A DNA stretch of 64,000 nucleotides from the NCBI RefSeq assembly GCF_000002425.4, contig NC_037253.1:12745262-12809261 (forward strand), written 5' to 3'. A model generated the notes under the pieces. It had not been told where the DNA came from. It searched no databases and saw only the letters and a list, made by a program, of their open reading frames with translations. This DNA is from Physcomitrium patens. Taxonomy: Eukaryota > Streptophyta > Bryopsida > Funariales > Funariaceae. The position numbers and the translations under genes are program-made. Positions 46,487 through 59,544 of the stretch are shown one piece after another. Each line of letters begins with the position of its first letter. Position 1 is the stretch's first letter.

Positions 46487-47340
46487 TTGTTCTTAGAAAG
46501 GGTACAAAGCAAAGCACGAAGAGCCCCCCCCCCCCCTCACAAGCTTGTCGTAGAAGGCAAACGGATGGAGTCCGTATACAAAGACGAACGAATGAATGAA
46601 CATGGATGGACGAGGGAGTTTTGGATGAATGAAGTCATACAACTACAGAGCTCACGAAGAGACCAAAAAGAAAAAGGAAGGGGGAAGGGGCGGGGCGGTG
46701 GAGGATGGTGGACAACAAGTGCTGACGTGGAGATCGTGAGGCGTATTGCCAGCTGGACGGTATTGAATGCGTGACCGGGGGGGGGGGTCCGGTCCAATGA
46801 GAATTGACCTAGGCTGACGTGCTGCCCAATGCCCAGACCTTCCTCCTTCCTTCCTTCCCTCCTTCGCTTCTCCTTTTCTGCTCTTTCCATCCCCGTGGTA
46901 TCTTTTATTTTGAAGCCTTCCTTACCGCTGGTCGTAGGCTGTAGTAGTTTCGTAGTACGGGGGGGGGGGGGAGAGCAGTACGAGCATCTTTGAGCCTCCC
47001 TCCCTCTAACTGCCATCCGGCATCATCCATTCATTCCGACGATTCTCGTACATCCTCGCATCCACTTTTCTGTCCATCCATAGTGGTATTGGGATTAGTT
47101 TGGGGGGGGGCTATAGCTAAGGCCCATTGACCACCTTGCAAAGGCATCCATAGCAAGAGCATGATCTCTCAAGTAAAAGTGCCCCCCCCCCCTCCCCCAA
47201 TACCCCACCACCATGGTGCATGTTTGTACACTTACTTCCCATGAGATTTTTTATTTGCTTTTTAGTTAATTGTGCTAAGAGAAAGATTACAAAACATTGA
47301 AAAAGGGGGACTTGGATTCTTTGATGATGCATGGGCATGT
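46487..47340. promoter_or_regulatory. GC-rich island with G/C homopolymers and promoter-like motifs
   Basis: The composition changes abruptly from about 25-30% to roughly half G+C. It contains C13 (46524-46536), G11 (46777-46787), G13 (46959-46971), G9 (47102-47110) and C11 (47182-47192). Promoter-type motifs include TGACGTG at 46723 and 46815 (bZIP-type ACGT cores), CCAAT at 46794 and a GGCCCA/TGGGCC element at 47121. Overlapping open frames on both strands are low-complexity and not convincing as proteins. The composition resembles the region upstream of the gene at 59-61 kb, so a promoter or 5' end of an unrecognised transcript is possible. Function is inference. Confidence 0.45.
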
Positions 47341-50300
47341 TTTTGAAAATGGGAGTAGATGCACTTGATTTCCAATTGGCCTTTGTAATTCAAAATGTGG
47401 TCATGCCCAAAAGTTAGGAGGCAAACAAAAAGTCTATTACTATGTGAAATTGTGTGATACTTTTCTTTTTGCTTTTCTTTTTATGTATGTAATTTTTAAA
47501 AATTGTAAAGTAATGGAACAAAAACATAAATCATACAAGAATAAAAATGAATTATTTAGGTTTATTGATACTTAGCCAAACTACAAAAATCATATGTTTG
47601 TATACTCAAGCACATATTATACATATTATGTAATAATTATATAAATTAGTATTAGTATTAGTATTATTATTCAAGAGTTTTTATAAAATTTTGATGATGG
47701 GTGTTACTTTTTTGAGTTTTTTTTTTCATTTTTAGTATTTAAATTAACTCATTAAGTGTACAAAAATATTTCTTTGCAAAACATGAAGTATCTTGATGAA
47801 CTTCCAAGTGACAAGGAAACATAGAGAAATAAATATAAATATTTTAAAAATATAAACTCCTTAGACCATAATTCATTACCAAACATTCACATTATCCAAG
47901 ATCTTTTTATTTGAGAAATTTCAAGAAAAAATTAGTTTCATGAACATAAATTTGTTTTACTGTTACACATGTCTACTTTGCATGTTTTATTTTTACTTAA
48001 TTTTACCACTAATTCATCAATCAATATATTTTTCTATATGCAGTTATCAATTTATATAAATGAATTATTGAAGTAGATAATTTCTGTTTTGAATGATGAG
48101 AATGTTCAGTTTCGACCATGTTTTGTTTACCAACATATTGAGTTTGGAAATTATATATTTTTTAACATATTGTTTTGAGTTTTTTTATGATGCTGTTTAT
48201 TAAATTTTTGCTGTCGATTTGAACCCAAAATGTGATTGTGTCAAAAATTAATGCTTTTTCAGATGATTTTTAATATATATCAGATGAAAAAATTGCTTCA
48301 AAATATAAATAACTTGTAAAACTTGAGGTGGCTTTTTTAAATTCATAATAAAAAATATACATTATTTCATTTTTTAGATTTTTCTATTGCAAATTTGGAT
48401 GAATTATTAAATATCAGAAATAAACAAATAAACAAATAAAAGTGTTAGAATCGACAAAAAGAGGATAAATTGAGATGATATAATGAGAAAATAGTTATGA
48501 GTTTAAAATTAATAGGCAACTTAATTACTATTTTACATGAGTACATCAAGTTATTATGAATTTAATAAGATCATTAAACCTATCATTTGCACTTATAAAA
48601 AAAAAAGGTAATTGTTTTTTTGAAAATAGACGCTTTGAACTTTCAAAAAACCTCCTCCATACTAAAACAATACAATAACCCTTTATACAAGGTAGGCAGT
48701 TTGAGGGGAAAAAAATAATAATAATAAATAAAATAAATAAATTGATAATAATAGTGCTGTATCATTCATTTATATGAATAAATATCTTAATCTAAACTAA
48801 ATATGTTTTATGGATATTTTAATAAAATTTGAATCATCGTAACACATTCATTTCAGGTTGATTATAATAAATGGACAAATAAAATTTCCTGTCAAAGCCT
48901 GTATAAAAGAAATATAATAATGTGCTTTTACAAATTAACTGAAAGAAATATTCATGATAACAAGAAGATAGAGAAAATATATCAGGTTCGCTAACTACAA
49001 ATATAGAACATTTTTTTGTAAACATTCCCAGGCATGGATGTTTTAAAAAAATTAACAATGGTTAAATGGTTATAATTCGAGCAGAAAATAACAACACTTG
49101 CACATGTCTAATACCAATTATTATGTGATTTTAAAACTGAGCATTTTCTTCAAGACAATTGAATTTTAAGAACAAGTTTCTAGTTAATGTTCACTCATGA
49201 AAGAATTTCTCCCATTGCATTATATATATATATATATATATATATGCAAAATTTTAAAAAATGAATAAAATAGAAAAAATGATGGGTCAGAATGAAAGAT
49301 ATTATGCCTTTTACATCTACTTCCAACTATGTTAGCAGTCTAAAATATGTACATATAAATGATCATATTTCTATCTTTAAAAAAATGATGCCAAATCTTA
49401 TAAAATCTAAAACCAGGTACCTTTGTTTGCATGTTCTGAGTTTAATGTTTACAAATAAGCATATTTTTGTTAAACATGTTAAATTTTAGGAAATTACTTT
49501 TTTGTGAATTCATTCACATTAAACTACAGGTCAAGAAAATTGGATTTACTTGTATGCATTTATTTATCTCCTTTTGAATAGCAACATGAGAATCAGTGCT
49601 TGTCAAATGTGAAAGATTGTAAAGGACTTTGTCCTCTCATGTGACATCTATTCAAAATCTAAGAATTCTTGACATCATCCTTATGGACTTCTACAGCCAT
49701 TACCAATCTCAAAGCAACCATGGTCTTCAGTATCAATGGAAAAATGAAAGGGAATAGAAGAAGAAGAAGAAGAAGAAATAAATAAATACTCACCATAGAA
49801 GAAAAATTTAATAACTGCAGCTAATAGATTGAACTTGTCATATTTGGATGTTAGAGCAGGTAGCAACAAACACACAATTTGTAGCGGGATGGTGAAGTTG
49901 TAGTTGGAGAAGTGTTGTGTAAGAGAAGCAAAGGGGGAGGGAGGGATAAGACTTGGGATCATTGGACCACAAGAGTCAAAAAGGTTAAGTCACAAGAAAG
50001 TCAAAGGTTGGGACCAACATGCCACACATCATGACAATGTGCAAAGTCATCTTTTTAATATGCAAGGAATTTCAGAAACTATTTTTGTATGGAATAGGGC
50101 CAAGGTATCATCTCTCTCTTGGGTGCTTGAGCTGTCCAAAGAGCCCTCATAATTTATTGTATATTTATATGTTTTTTGAATTGAATTGAATTTTATTTTA
50201 TTAATATAGTTTTCAGACACATGGGCTTTTGTGGATCTTATGATTTCTCCAAGAATCTTTTGTGCTCCATGTCTGCATACCTTAAATCTTTTTTATAAAT

Positions 50301-53300
50301 AGGCAGGAACTGCTGGGTCACTCTTTCCATAATTGCTTGATTTTTTTCAGCTTTTTCTTTGTTAGTGAGTTTCTATTATTTTTATTCTTTGGTGTCTGAA
50401 ATCTATATGAACAATAAAAATTACTACTGAAAGGTGAAGTCCACACAGAATTATGAATATAACAAATGAAATAAAACAGACACTATTATTCTTTCCTTTG
50501 TAAGATTTTAAATTAATTGTCTTGGCTTGAGCTTATAGCGTATTGTGTCCTGATTATATTTAGTGCTTATATATATATATACATATATATATATGTGTTA
50601 AAATAAGTCATTTGATATCAAAATGTGGATTATCTTTATAAAAATTTCATCTAGACATAATTCATAAAACAAATCAGCAAAAATGTTTTTAAAAAACTAG
50701 AGAGTTTGGATTTTTTAAAATATTTTTAACTGACACACGTATAGATTTTTTTTAATTTTATTTTTATTTATTAAAATTAGGTGATTATAAAATTAATTTC
50801 AATATGTACTTGATGGTGATAACTATGATTTTTATCTATAGAATATGTACATGCTAAAGAAGATGTTAAGTATGGAAAAATCGTCTTGATTTATACAATA
50901 CAATTTTTTCATAAGTATGTGATAATTAAAATTCAGATTTATGCATAAAATATTGATAATTTATTTCAATTATGATAACATGACCTCATTGATTTATGAT
51001 AAATTTTCTTCAATTGTTCACGTAGTCATTATTATACTTTTTGAAAATTTTCTTATAGCTTAGTAATTAAAGATATGTAAATTCCATATTTGTGACAATA
51101 AAATCACTTTGGTTTCATCCTGTTTTCAAAATGTCTAAATATTCATTGGAGTTAATCTGTTTATAACCATTGAGATAAGCTTTATTTTGTTTTGTTTTAG
51201 AGCTAGTCATGTGTCTTGATTTTTTTCAACATTATTTATTTATTTATAAAGAATAAGTAGAATCAACTAGTTTGTTATGTGTAGTTTACTTTTCAATACA
51301 CAAACATCGTTGTAGATGTGTTAAAAAACAAACTAATTCAACAGAATAATTGAAAGATATAAAATAAGTCTTCAAAAAGAAAATGGATTTAAAATATAAT
51401 GTGTATTAAAATAAAATTTCTAAAATTATATTCATACACACATACACACATGTTTTTATTATTATTATTATTATTATTATTTTTCATTGCATATTATGTG
51501 CTGCATTAGAAATTTAGATGGAACCTATGAACAATCTACATTTAAATAGTAAACCTAAAACTCATTCTTTTATCTTACTATATTTATTTTAGGTATAACT
51601 ATGAATTTCATGATATGTGCACCCTCAACAATGGATATCAATAAACATGGATAATTATGTTGAAAGATTTTATATTGCATAATTTAAATTAAATAAATAA
51701 ATAAATCAGTTTGTGATACTTGTTGCATAATTTCACACGTTGAGTAAGTTTTTTAACCAAATTTTTATTAAAAATATTAAAATATGATTTATAAAATTCG
51801 AAAAACATTCTTTAATGCAATATCTGATGGAATTTGATTGACTTTCTTTCTTTTTTTTATTTTTCTTTTCTATTCTTTTCTTTCAAAAATATATGGAAGT
51901 GATTAATATTCATTACATGACATTATGCACAAAACATCCTCACACACACATAAAAATGCCTATTCAAAAAGTGTTTATATAATAGCAGTCCAATGTACTT
52001 GTGAAATCAACCACCAGACCTAAAACCTTTGTAATATCCTATGATCATCAAAGGAATCATGTCATAAAATAAAGTAATGGAACAAAGAATTGGAATAAAG
52101 TAAGAGACAAAACCAAGAAACAACTACTTATGACTCATATTCTCCAATACTTTTATTTTACAATACATACATACATACACTTTAAAGTTTTCAATTTAGA
52201 TTCATCAGCTGTTGAGGTGAAAATTGATATTGGTTTGCATGGTGGTGTAATGCGGTGCAAACAGTGATCAATTTACAATGCAAAGCCACCAACAGGATGT
52301 AGATCATTCTACAGGAACCCACAAAGGCTCCAAACCCACTCACTCACTCACTCAGCTGGAATTGGGGTCAATGGTAGCACATGATCCCACATCCAAGTGA
52401 CCACATCATTGTGAGCCCTCCTCCTCACTCTCCAAGTCCCCTTTACTTCAAAAATAATTATAACAATAGTTATAACAGCAACAACAACAATTGCTGTTAT
52501 TATTATTGTTATAATAAGCCATATATATATATATATATATATATGCTTCAAGTTTTGAGGGGAATGCATGCTACAGGCCAAACCCCATTTGATCAGCATA
52601 GAGCATGAATAATGCCAATCATGGTGATTCTTTGATCCTTTGTGCATGAAGATCCTCTAACCTAATTGCAATCATAGATTTGAATCACACCATCAATATG
52701 TGGTGTTGAACTAACAGATATATATATATACATATATATATACAAAAACATATGTATTTGATACTTAAGCATCTAGGAGTTTGTCTTTTTGGGTCAAAAC
52801 ACTTGTGCTTTTGGTAATCTAATGGCAGCTTCAATTGCTACATGCCATCACCCAACCTACAAGCTTTTTATTTATTTATTTATTTATTCACTATTTTCTC
52901 AGGGGAGTTAGGCATCAATCATCTTTTATATGCTTCACATGACGATCTTGCCAAACTGTATAGAAAATTTCATCAATTTTGAGGTGGGAGTAGTTTCTAT
53001 ATTTAAAGGATCTTTGTAAAGATTATGGAAACTAAATGTAATAACTAGGTGCTGTAATTTGTAAAGACCCATGTACTTCATCAAAAACTTTAAGAGAGTT
53101 TAAAACTGCTACATTGTCAGCAACAATCTTCACATGTGGGCATTGTTCAAAATTAATAATTCACTTTTTGAAAACAATGTCTCTATGTGGTTATAACATT
53201 GAAGTTTTATCTTTGTGATGTTATTGCTTACATTTCACTGTTACATTCTTCCAAGAGTTGCACAAAACAAAGCTTTTACCACTCTGGTCTGGACCTCCAC

Positions 53301-53600
53301 AGGATCAGCACAATCAAAAAGCTCTGTGTATTAAAAATTTGTACATTTTACCACCCTGTGCAGTCCTTTTTTAATGTTGTACAACCACAGCTCAAAAAAT
53401 AAAAATAAAAGTGTATATAAAAATACAGAAATAAAAGGAAGACAGAAGAAAAATAGAAAATGTTCATTGGCCTACCATTGCTACAGAGCACATGCTCACC
53501 TCCATCTGTACAGAGCACTATTCTACATCAAAAATTCCAATTTCTTCCATAAAATTTAGTAGAAAAGAGATGTGGAATCAAGTATTCAATACAATGATTT
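47341..53600. other. AT-rich intergenic DNA with microsatellites
   Basis: About 6.3 kb without a recognisable gene. Simple repeats: (TA)n at 49221-49245, (GAA)n near 49756-49778, (AT)n at about 50569-50594, (ATT)n at about 51456-51481, (AT)n at 52521-52544 and (TTTA)n at about 52866-52889. A less AT-rich patch at 49,680-50,160 and another at 52,200-52,660 may be regulatory or transcribed but hold no supported ORF. Confidence 0.6.
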
Positions 53601-56600
53601 TTTATTTTTTTATTTTTTTATTTTTTATATTTTGACAACGAGGATATTGGATGGTCTTCAACATATATACAACTTCTTTATTTTTATTTTTATTTTTTTG
53701 AGGCCTTCAAGTTCTACAAAAAAAATCTCAAACCAGCTGTAATCAAAGCTTTTACTGGTACAAATATAGCTTTTATGCACTGTTGAAGTTCACTTTTTAC
53801 ATTCCAGAAGTGATGGATTTGAAATGTAAGTCCACCTTTGACGGCAGAAGACCCCTAGTGAATTCTTACTAGCAAACAAAGCCAAAACAACAAGGTTGAC
53901 AACCACAAGTTCAACGAGTAAAAAACTATGCATTCAAATTCATAGGAATCTTGAACCTAGAACCTTGAAGTGATTTTCATGCATCTTCATAACTTGATTT
54001 GGGCATACAACCATCTGACTCCAGGAACTTGAATGTCAGCACATAGCCACTGGCAGTCCAGTCGGCAGGCTGGGACAACTCCACACTGCAATCTAAACAG
54101 ATAAAAACCCAAAGGGCATATTTTCATCGATTGATGGCTTTACAGACATTTGGAAATAACTTCAGCAACCTGGGTGCTGTTCAGCACGATGAAAAAGAGA
54201 AAAACTTGGAAAAAATAGATATACTACGAGGTAAAATTAGTCATGACGATTTTAGGTAGGCATGAAATAGGTTATAGATAGGACCTCTGCTGCAGTTTCT
54301 TGGAGTCGTCCTGAAAATCTTGATGTTTTGATTATGAAAAAAAATTAAAAAAATTAAAAAACAGGTGTAAGAACGAAACTAAGTCCATCCAAACATGTCA
54401 GCTGACCGAGCCCAACCCAGACACCCTTAACGACTGAACTAAGATCGGAAACAGTAAGTCGGACTCTCCATAAAAATCAAGTACAAAATACCTGGAATCT
54501 CTGGAAACTTCGTAGGGTGCTAAGATACATTCACAGGTAGAACATAGATTTGCTGAGACACTACAAGACGAATCACTACTTAGAACCCATAGGCATGTCT
54601 AGACTCACTTGGATGATACTATTAAATTTAGGTAGGCATTTACGAGTACTTTTTCAAGTCGACACATGAACACTTCTATGAATGTAAAGCTTACGGTTTC
54701 ACTGAGATAAGTAGAGAACTGTGGCAAATATATCTTTACAATCTGCGCGTTCTGTTCTCATATTCAATTAACTTGATTTCGTTTCAGCTAGAAATGGTTG
54801 TTGGGTTTTCCATTGTAACCAGCCTCTTTTACGCCAACTAAGACACTAGCTCAAGCATACCTTAGTAAAAGTATCATTTGTACAAAGGTACTCCGTAGAC
54901 CTGCGATAAAGCCTTGTTCTCTAATTCAATTATCGTTGGACTCGAATACTGGGTTTGGAAAGCTTAGAATTAAATAAAATCTAGCGGCTGACAAAGGGTT
55001 GAAGAGGACGCTTTTACTTCAAGTAAACTGCAGCCTATGTCAACAAATACTTGATCCTGGGTGCGCAGCATGCGCCACATCAAACTAATTAGGTACAAGA
55101 AGTGAATCAATGATTTTGAAGGATCACCGAATCAAGAGAGCTAAATGAAAATTAGAATACTGGACATGGGTACTAAAATATTACATAGGATTATCTGTCA
55201 CGAATGGAGATGCTAACATTCACAAAATCTCTAGGTCATGACAGCGGGTGTTACAACAATAAAATTACACGAAAAATGCATAGAAGATGACGAGGTCGGA
55301 AAAGGTCGTTAAAAAAATAGTCCCATAGGTAAGAAATAGTTGTGAAATGAAATCATAAAAAACGATAAAAGTGGAAAACCATAGACAGATAAGGAATAGA
55401 GTTAAGACCTGACATGACACAAAGAAGCGTCACGAGGTTTAGCCCATAGCACCCACTGGAGTGTGTATGAAGGCATTTCTCTGCCAAAACAAGAAGCAAC
55501 GTCAGCGATTACATGAAATGGAGGCACTGACAGTCTCCTTGTAGTTTGAAGGACGGTCCGAGAAAAGAACTCGACGGACCAACATTCGCAAAGTGCGAAA
55601 TGAATGACAGTCAAGACAGTTTAAGCCCATCCAAAAACTCGAGTAGAAGTTTGGTCACTCCAATGACTCGTTCATACATTACAGAATACCGATGATATAA
55701 TCAGGGTAACCAAACATTACACCGAAAGGTTCTAGTGCTTTTCACTACTAACGACCCAAGCTCTTGCAGTCTTTGCACGAACCCACACTCCCAGATTTCA
55801 GGTTCTGCAAGAGGCAAGCTCAAACATGACCTGTTAGAATTGCAATCTCGAATAACTTCTGAAGTGTGCAAATTAAGTACGCAGATTCTTCGGCATTCAT
55901 ACAAGTTGTTTCCATCTTTGATCTTGTTCTACTATTGACCGAAAAGATTTTTTGAGGAAATTCGTGATAATTGTAATAGTTTCCCCAAGGCTTCATTCCT
56001 AGTCCTACAAGATAGTAAGATCTGGAGCATTGGAACAGATCCCCACAGACATCGGAGTTGATGGCTGAACTAAGAGAATGTTAAGTTCAAAGAATGGTAA
56101 CTTCGTTCCATATCCTAAAGATTGAACGAACGCAATACCTCACCTACGAACAAAATCAGGAGTGGGGATTCTACAACTACCATCCATGAGCTTTGCCGAT
56201 GTGGTTGAATCCAATTGAATGCTTTTACAACTCTCCATCATGCATCCACGCTTTTGAGAAAATTTCTGTGCACTGAAGTTATGTGCAAATTGTTGCACAG
56301 GTCTCTGACAATGTAAGCGAATTGTTCCCGCAAAATCCCGCTAATAAGGAAGGCCTCAGGTACAGGCTTCGTAAAACAACACATTGACCAAGATACCACG
56401 GATAGCGACTCATCAACAACTGCAGCATGAAGGTGCTCTCTGCCGACTCTGAATTTGAGATCGAGAAACATGTGTGATGCTGGAAGATATATCCACACTT
56501 GCACCCTCATCAATTGTGCGCTGCCAAAGATGTGCCGGAGAACCCTTCACATCAGAATCATGACAAACTTTAGCTGCAGTTGGTTATCGCATCTAAACGC

Positions 56601-57014
56601 GTAGAGCAAAAGAGTACAACGACAATGCAAATTCTTAAGTGTTGAAGAAGCGAATAAACTCAGTTAACAATAATATGATTCTGCAACAATATCAACAGAT
56701 TATATCCCGCAACTATTGATCTGTTTACCTGTTTTTTGAAATCTCTAAGAAGTGAAGACATGAATATTTTGACTCAGCTTAAGCCTCGATGAAATTACTG
56801 ACATGCAAAAGTTACTACGAACAAGGTTTACTTCCAGTATATTCAACAGCTAAATTCGAAAAGTGACGAGAAAAAATAGAGGAAAAAAATAGAAAAAACA
56901 GAAAAAGAAAAGAAAAGAAAAGAAGGTCAATAAACCTGACGAACAGAAATGCAGCGTAAGCTTCTAACACGATAACATTAAGCACTCAGATTTCACAAAT
57001 CTCACCTCAAAAAA
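53601..57014 (-). other. gene-like composition downstream of the winged-helix gene, no coding supported
   Basis: G+C is visibly higher than in the flanking intergenic DNA and similar to the introns of the adjacent gene. Just after the stop codon a good donor (TTTTTTGAG|GTGAGA, near 57003) suggests an intron in the 3' UTR, so the transcript could extend far into this stretch. Open frames at 55402-55614 and 56238-56513 (minus) have no motif and no credible splice connection. It could be spliced 3' UTR, a non-coding transcript, or exons of an unrecognised gene. Confidence 0.4.
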
Positions 57015-59087
57015 TCACACATCACATTGGAGATGATCCCCTTGAATCCTTCCACATCTATCCCAAGCATAAGGATCTAATTTATTGGTTGCTGGGAACG
57101 TCCTTTCTAACTCACGAACAAACTCCCGCTCAATAATCATGGCTTGTGCGCTCAACTTCACTTCATCAAGCTCTTTTGCATTTGGTTTTGACTCAGCCAG
57201 GTCAGTTCTCTGCATATCAGACCACATCAAAATTGAGTTGTTCATATACAAAAGGAGGATGTGTGTACTTTTCAAGCATGATTTAATTTCAAAGTTGAAA
57301 TCAAAAAATCATACGAACATCTACAATCCAGTAAAAATTACCTTAATTGCTCTACAAAGTCATGGAAACTCTTCTCACATGAATCAACCATACCATCTAG
57401 GCACTGCATAACTTAAAAGGTGCCTATAATGGACGATCGGTCACTTCACATTCAGAATAAAGTGTATGAAGAAATAGGTGTATATACCACGTAAACGTAA
57501 GCACAGCCTTTCCCACCATCCCCAAGTCGCTTGAGCCTCTTCTCTGACAATAGCCTGCACGTTCGAAGCCATCAGATAAGAATCTGTTAAGAATACTTTG
57601 ATGATTTAACACTCATTATAGAACTGCAAAATCATGAAAGAAATTACACTCGCAATAGAAATTACAAAGTGATATCGTAACATGAACATATTTGAATGAA
57701 AGTGGATACTCACAATCTGATGGCTTTGCTGATATCAGGATTATTCCCCAAGGCACCTCGGATAAGCTTCTCGGGTACAGATTTATCTCCAACAAATTGC
57801 AAGATACTATCTGCAAAGCGGTTAACACGCGACAGCTGCGAGGTTTTCTTTCCGACCTTTTTCCGTTCTTTCAATCCATTTGGTACAATTAGTTGTCCAG
57901 TTGTTTCCTTTCCTAAAGAAAAGAGGGAAGAGGGAACAGTTAATACGCCTTGCTCTGATTCAGTCTTGACAGCTGCTGGTAGCACCTTCAAAGGTGCTAC
58001 ATCACTTGCAATTATTTTTTTATAAGCTTGATTTTCTACATGTATAGCTTCCTCATTTCGATTTGGCAAGGCAACCTTTTGATTAAAATCCCATTGAATA
58101 ACTGGTAAAGGTGATCCCTGTCGATGCTTCAAGTTACGCCTCAATTTTGGCTTCAATTTCTCTTTTAATTTATCCTTTAACCTTTCCCTCAAGGCTTCGA
58201 TGCTGCAAAGCAGGAAAGGACTTGTATGAATAATTAGAACAACCAGAATTTCAGTAACATCAGTAGCTGTTTTCTCAGAAACAATCCATGGACAAAAATA
58301 GCAATTAGTAGCAATTAGGGACTATGTACACAAAGAGATGTACCATTAGATGTCTAAGATAGTTTGATGACGAGTGATTGTGAACAAAATAAATGTGAAT
58401 ACGTGAACGTGTTCGTCCATTGCAAAATCCAAACAAAATCTGAGACGCTAAACAAAAGCAATAAAGACTCTAAGGAGATTAGAATCTTTTTGAGATACAC
58501 TCATAATAAGGGAGGCGTGAATCTGTCGTAAGTCATCATAACAACTATTGCCTGGCTTTAGTACAACCGACTTCAAATGTGAAAGTAGCATGCCCTGATC
58601 GTGATGAATAGATAAATTACAATATGCAAGTCTCCACTTATACAAAAACTCAAAGAACTAACTATATCAGCAGGATCAAGGATAAATAAAAAATTCACAT
58701 TACGATGTGAAAGTCACAAAGTCCATAAGCAGCGTGCACATCAAAACATAATCATATCGAGATAAAGGAAAATATAGATTTGCACTTGAATCGATTCTGA
58801 GTTTACCTGAGCTTCTGATTCGTATGAGGGACGATCGACACATCTTCTAAATGATTGTCAGTCTGCGTCACTTGAGGGATAAGTGCCATACTTCCTACAT
58901 GTTTTTCGCTAGCCAGCTCGGAGTCCTTAGAAGTATCAGTGTCAGAGACAGTAGACGAATCAAGCGGGTTGGAAGAGAAACTTCCGTCCATAACTTTGTC
59001 CTCTTCGAGCGGTTCATGCTTGCTAACAGACCAATTTCGATTGCCGTTACCAAGACCACCAGCCGGTCCTTGGGAATGCTCAGTCAT
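57015..59087 (-). CDS. winged-helix-like domain protein (five coding exons, 363 aa)
   Basis: Exons on the minus strand: 59087-58807, 58202-57714, 57554-57488, 57403-57342 and 57207-57015. All introns are GT-AG and the phases agree; total 1092 bp, 363 residues plus stop. Start MTEHSQGPAGG; residues 1-93 are acidic and Ser/Thr-rich. Residues 94-125 form a Lys/Arg-rich amphipathic stretch (SIEALRERLKDKLKEKLKPK). Residues about 215-279 look like a winged helix: KSVPEKLIRGALGNNPDISK, AIRLLLSEKRLKRLGDGGKG, then CAYVYV. The wing pattern, lysines followed by G-x-GG and Y-x-Y, is that of plant HTH three-helical-bundle proteins. The C-terminus is helical (IIEREFVRELERTFPATNKL). The third-exon acceptor was chosen because only it keeps the frame through the wing. 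Probably nuclear and nucleic-acid binding; the exact function is unknown. Confidence 0.75.
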
Positions 59088-59544
59088 CCCTATGGCTTGT
59101 GATTTAAAACAAATCTTAGTTTGTAAAAAAGTACAGGCCTTCGATACTCCTTCGAGTGAAATCGATTCCAGGCTCTGTAGATATATTTTTACAAAAATAA
59201 CATCTGTGCTCTACTTCCGATGCGTTGAGGTTTAGGTGAAAAGTTTCCTTGGAAGTCAACTGAAATGCAGGGAAAAATAGTTACGACCATTTGCATCGGG
59301 AGCAATCAATAGCATTACTTACCATCGCTCATCACCGTGCGTAAAAGCATCATTCTATATCTTCCCACACGAATTCAATTAAAATTCAAAATACATAAGC
59401 CCGCAGAATAACCTACACAAATCGTAGTAATAGAACTCAGCGGATTTCTAATTCAGCTCCTTTGACCCCCGCTTAGACCTAGAATGTTGCCAAGAGGTTA
59501 ATCATTCTAGGAGCCAACCCTGAAACAACAGTAGGGAACGTACC
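59088..59544 (-). other. spliced 5' UTR of the winged-helix gene with possible uORFs
   Basis: The ATG exon has an acceptor TGCATTTCAG (exon from 59259). A donor CATG|GTACGT lies upstream at 59544, giving a 5' UTR intron of 284 bp (59543-59260). If spliced so, an ATG formed at the junction opens a roughly 49-codon upstream frame that ends before the main ATG. A 12-codon frame starting in the upstream exon also ends just after the junction. This could lower translation of the main frame. The splice prediction is by eye only. Confidence 0.4.

Noticed and set aside
46487..47016. Overlapping plus (95 codons) and minus (159 codons) frames in the GC island
   Set aside because: They owe their length to biased composition and homopolymers; no recognisable domain, and both strands are open over the same bases.
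52348..52647. Open frames through the (AT)n and (AAC)n tracts
   Set aside because: Encoded IYIYIY and VVVAVIT runs come from microsatellites.
55402..56513. Minus-strand open frames 55402-55614 and 56238-56513 as further exons
   Set aside because: They lie after a stop codon of the gene, lack convincing splice sites and show no domain.
57488..57612. Alternative exon 3 starting at 57583 (frame LFLSDGFERAGYCQRR)
   Set aside because: It ends in a phase that does not fit the next exon and destroys the winged-helix wing; the 57554 acceptor gives a consistent frame through all remaining exons.
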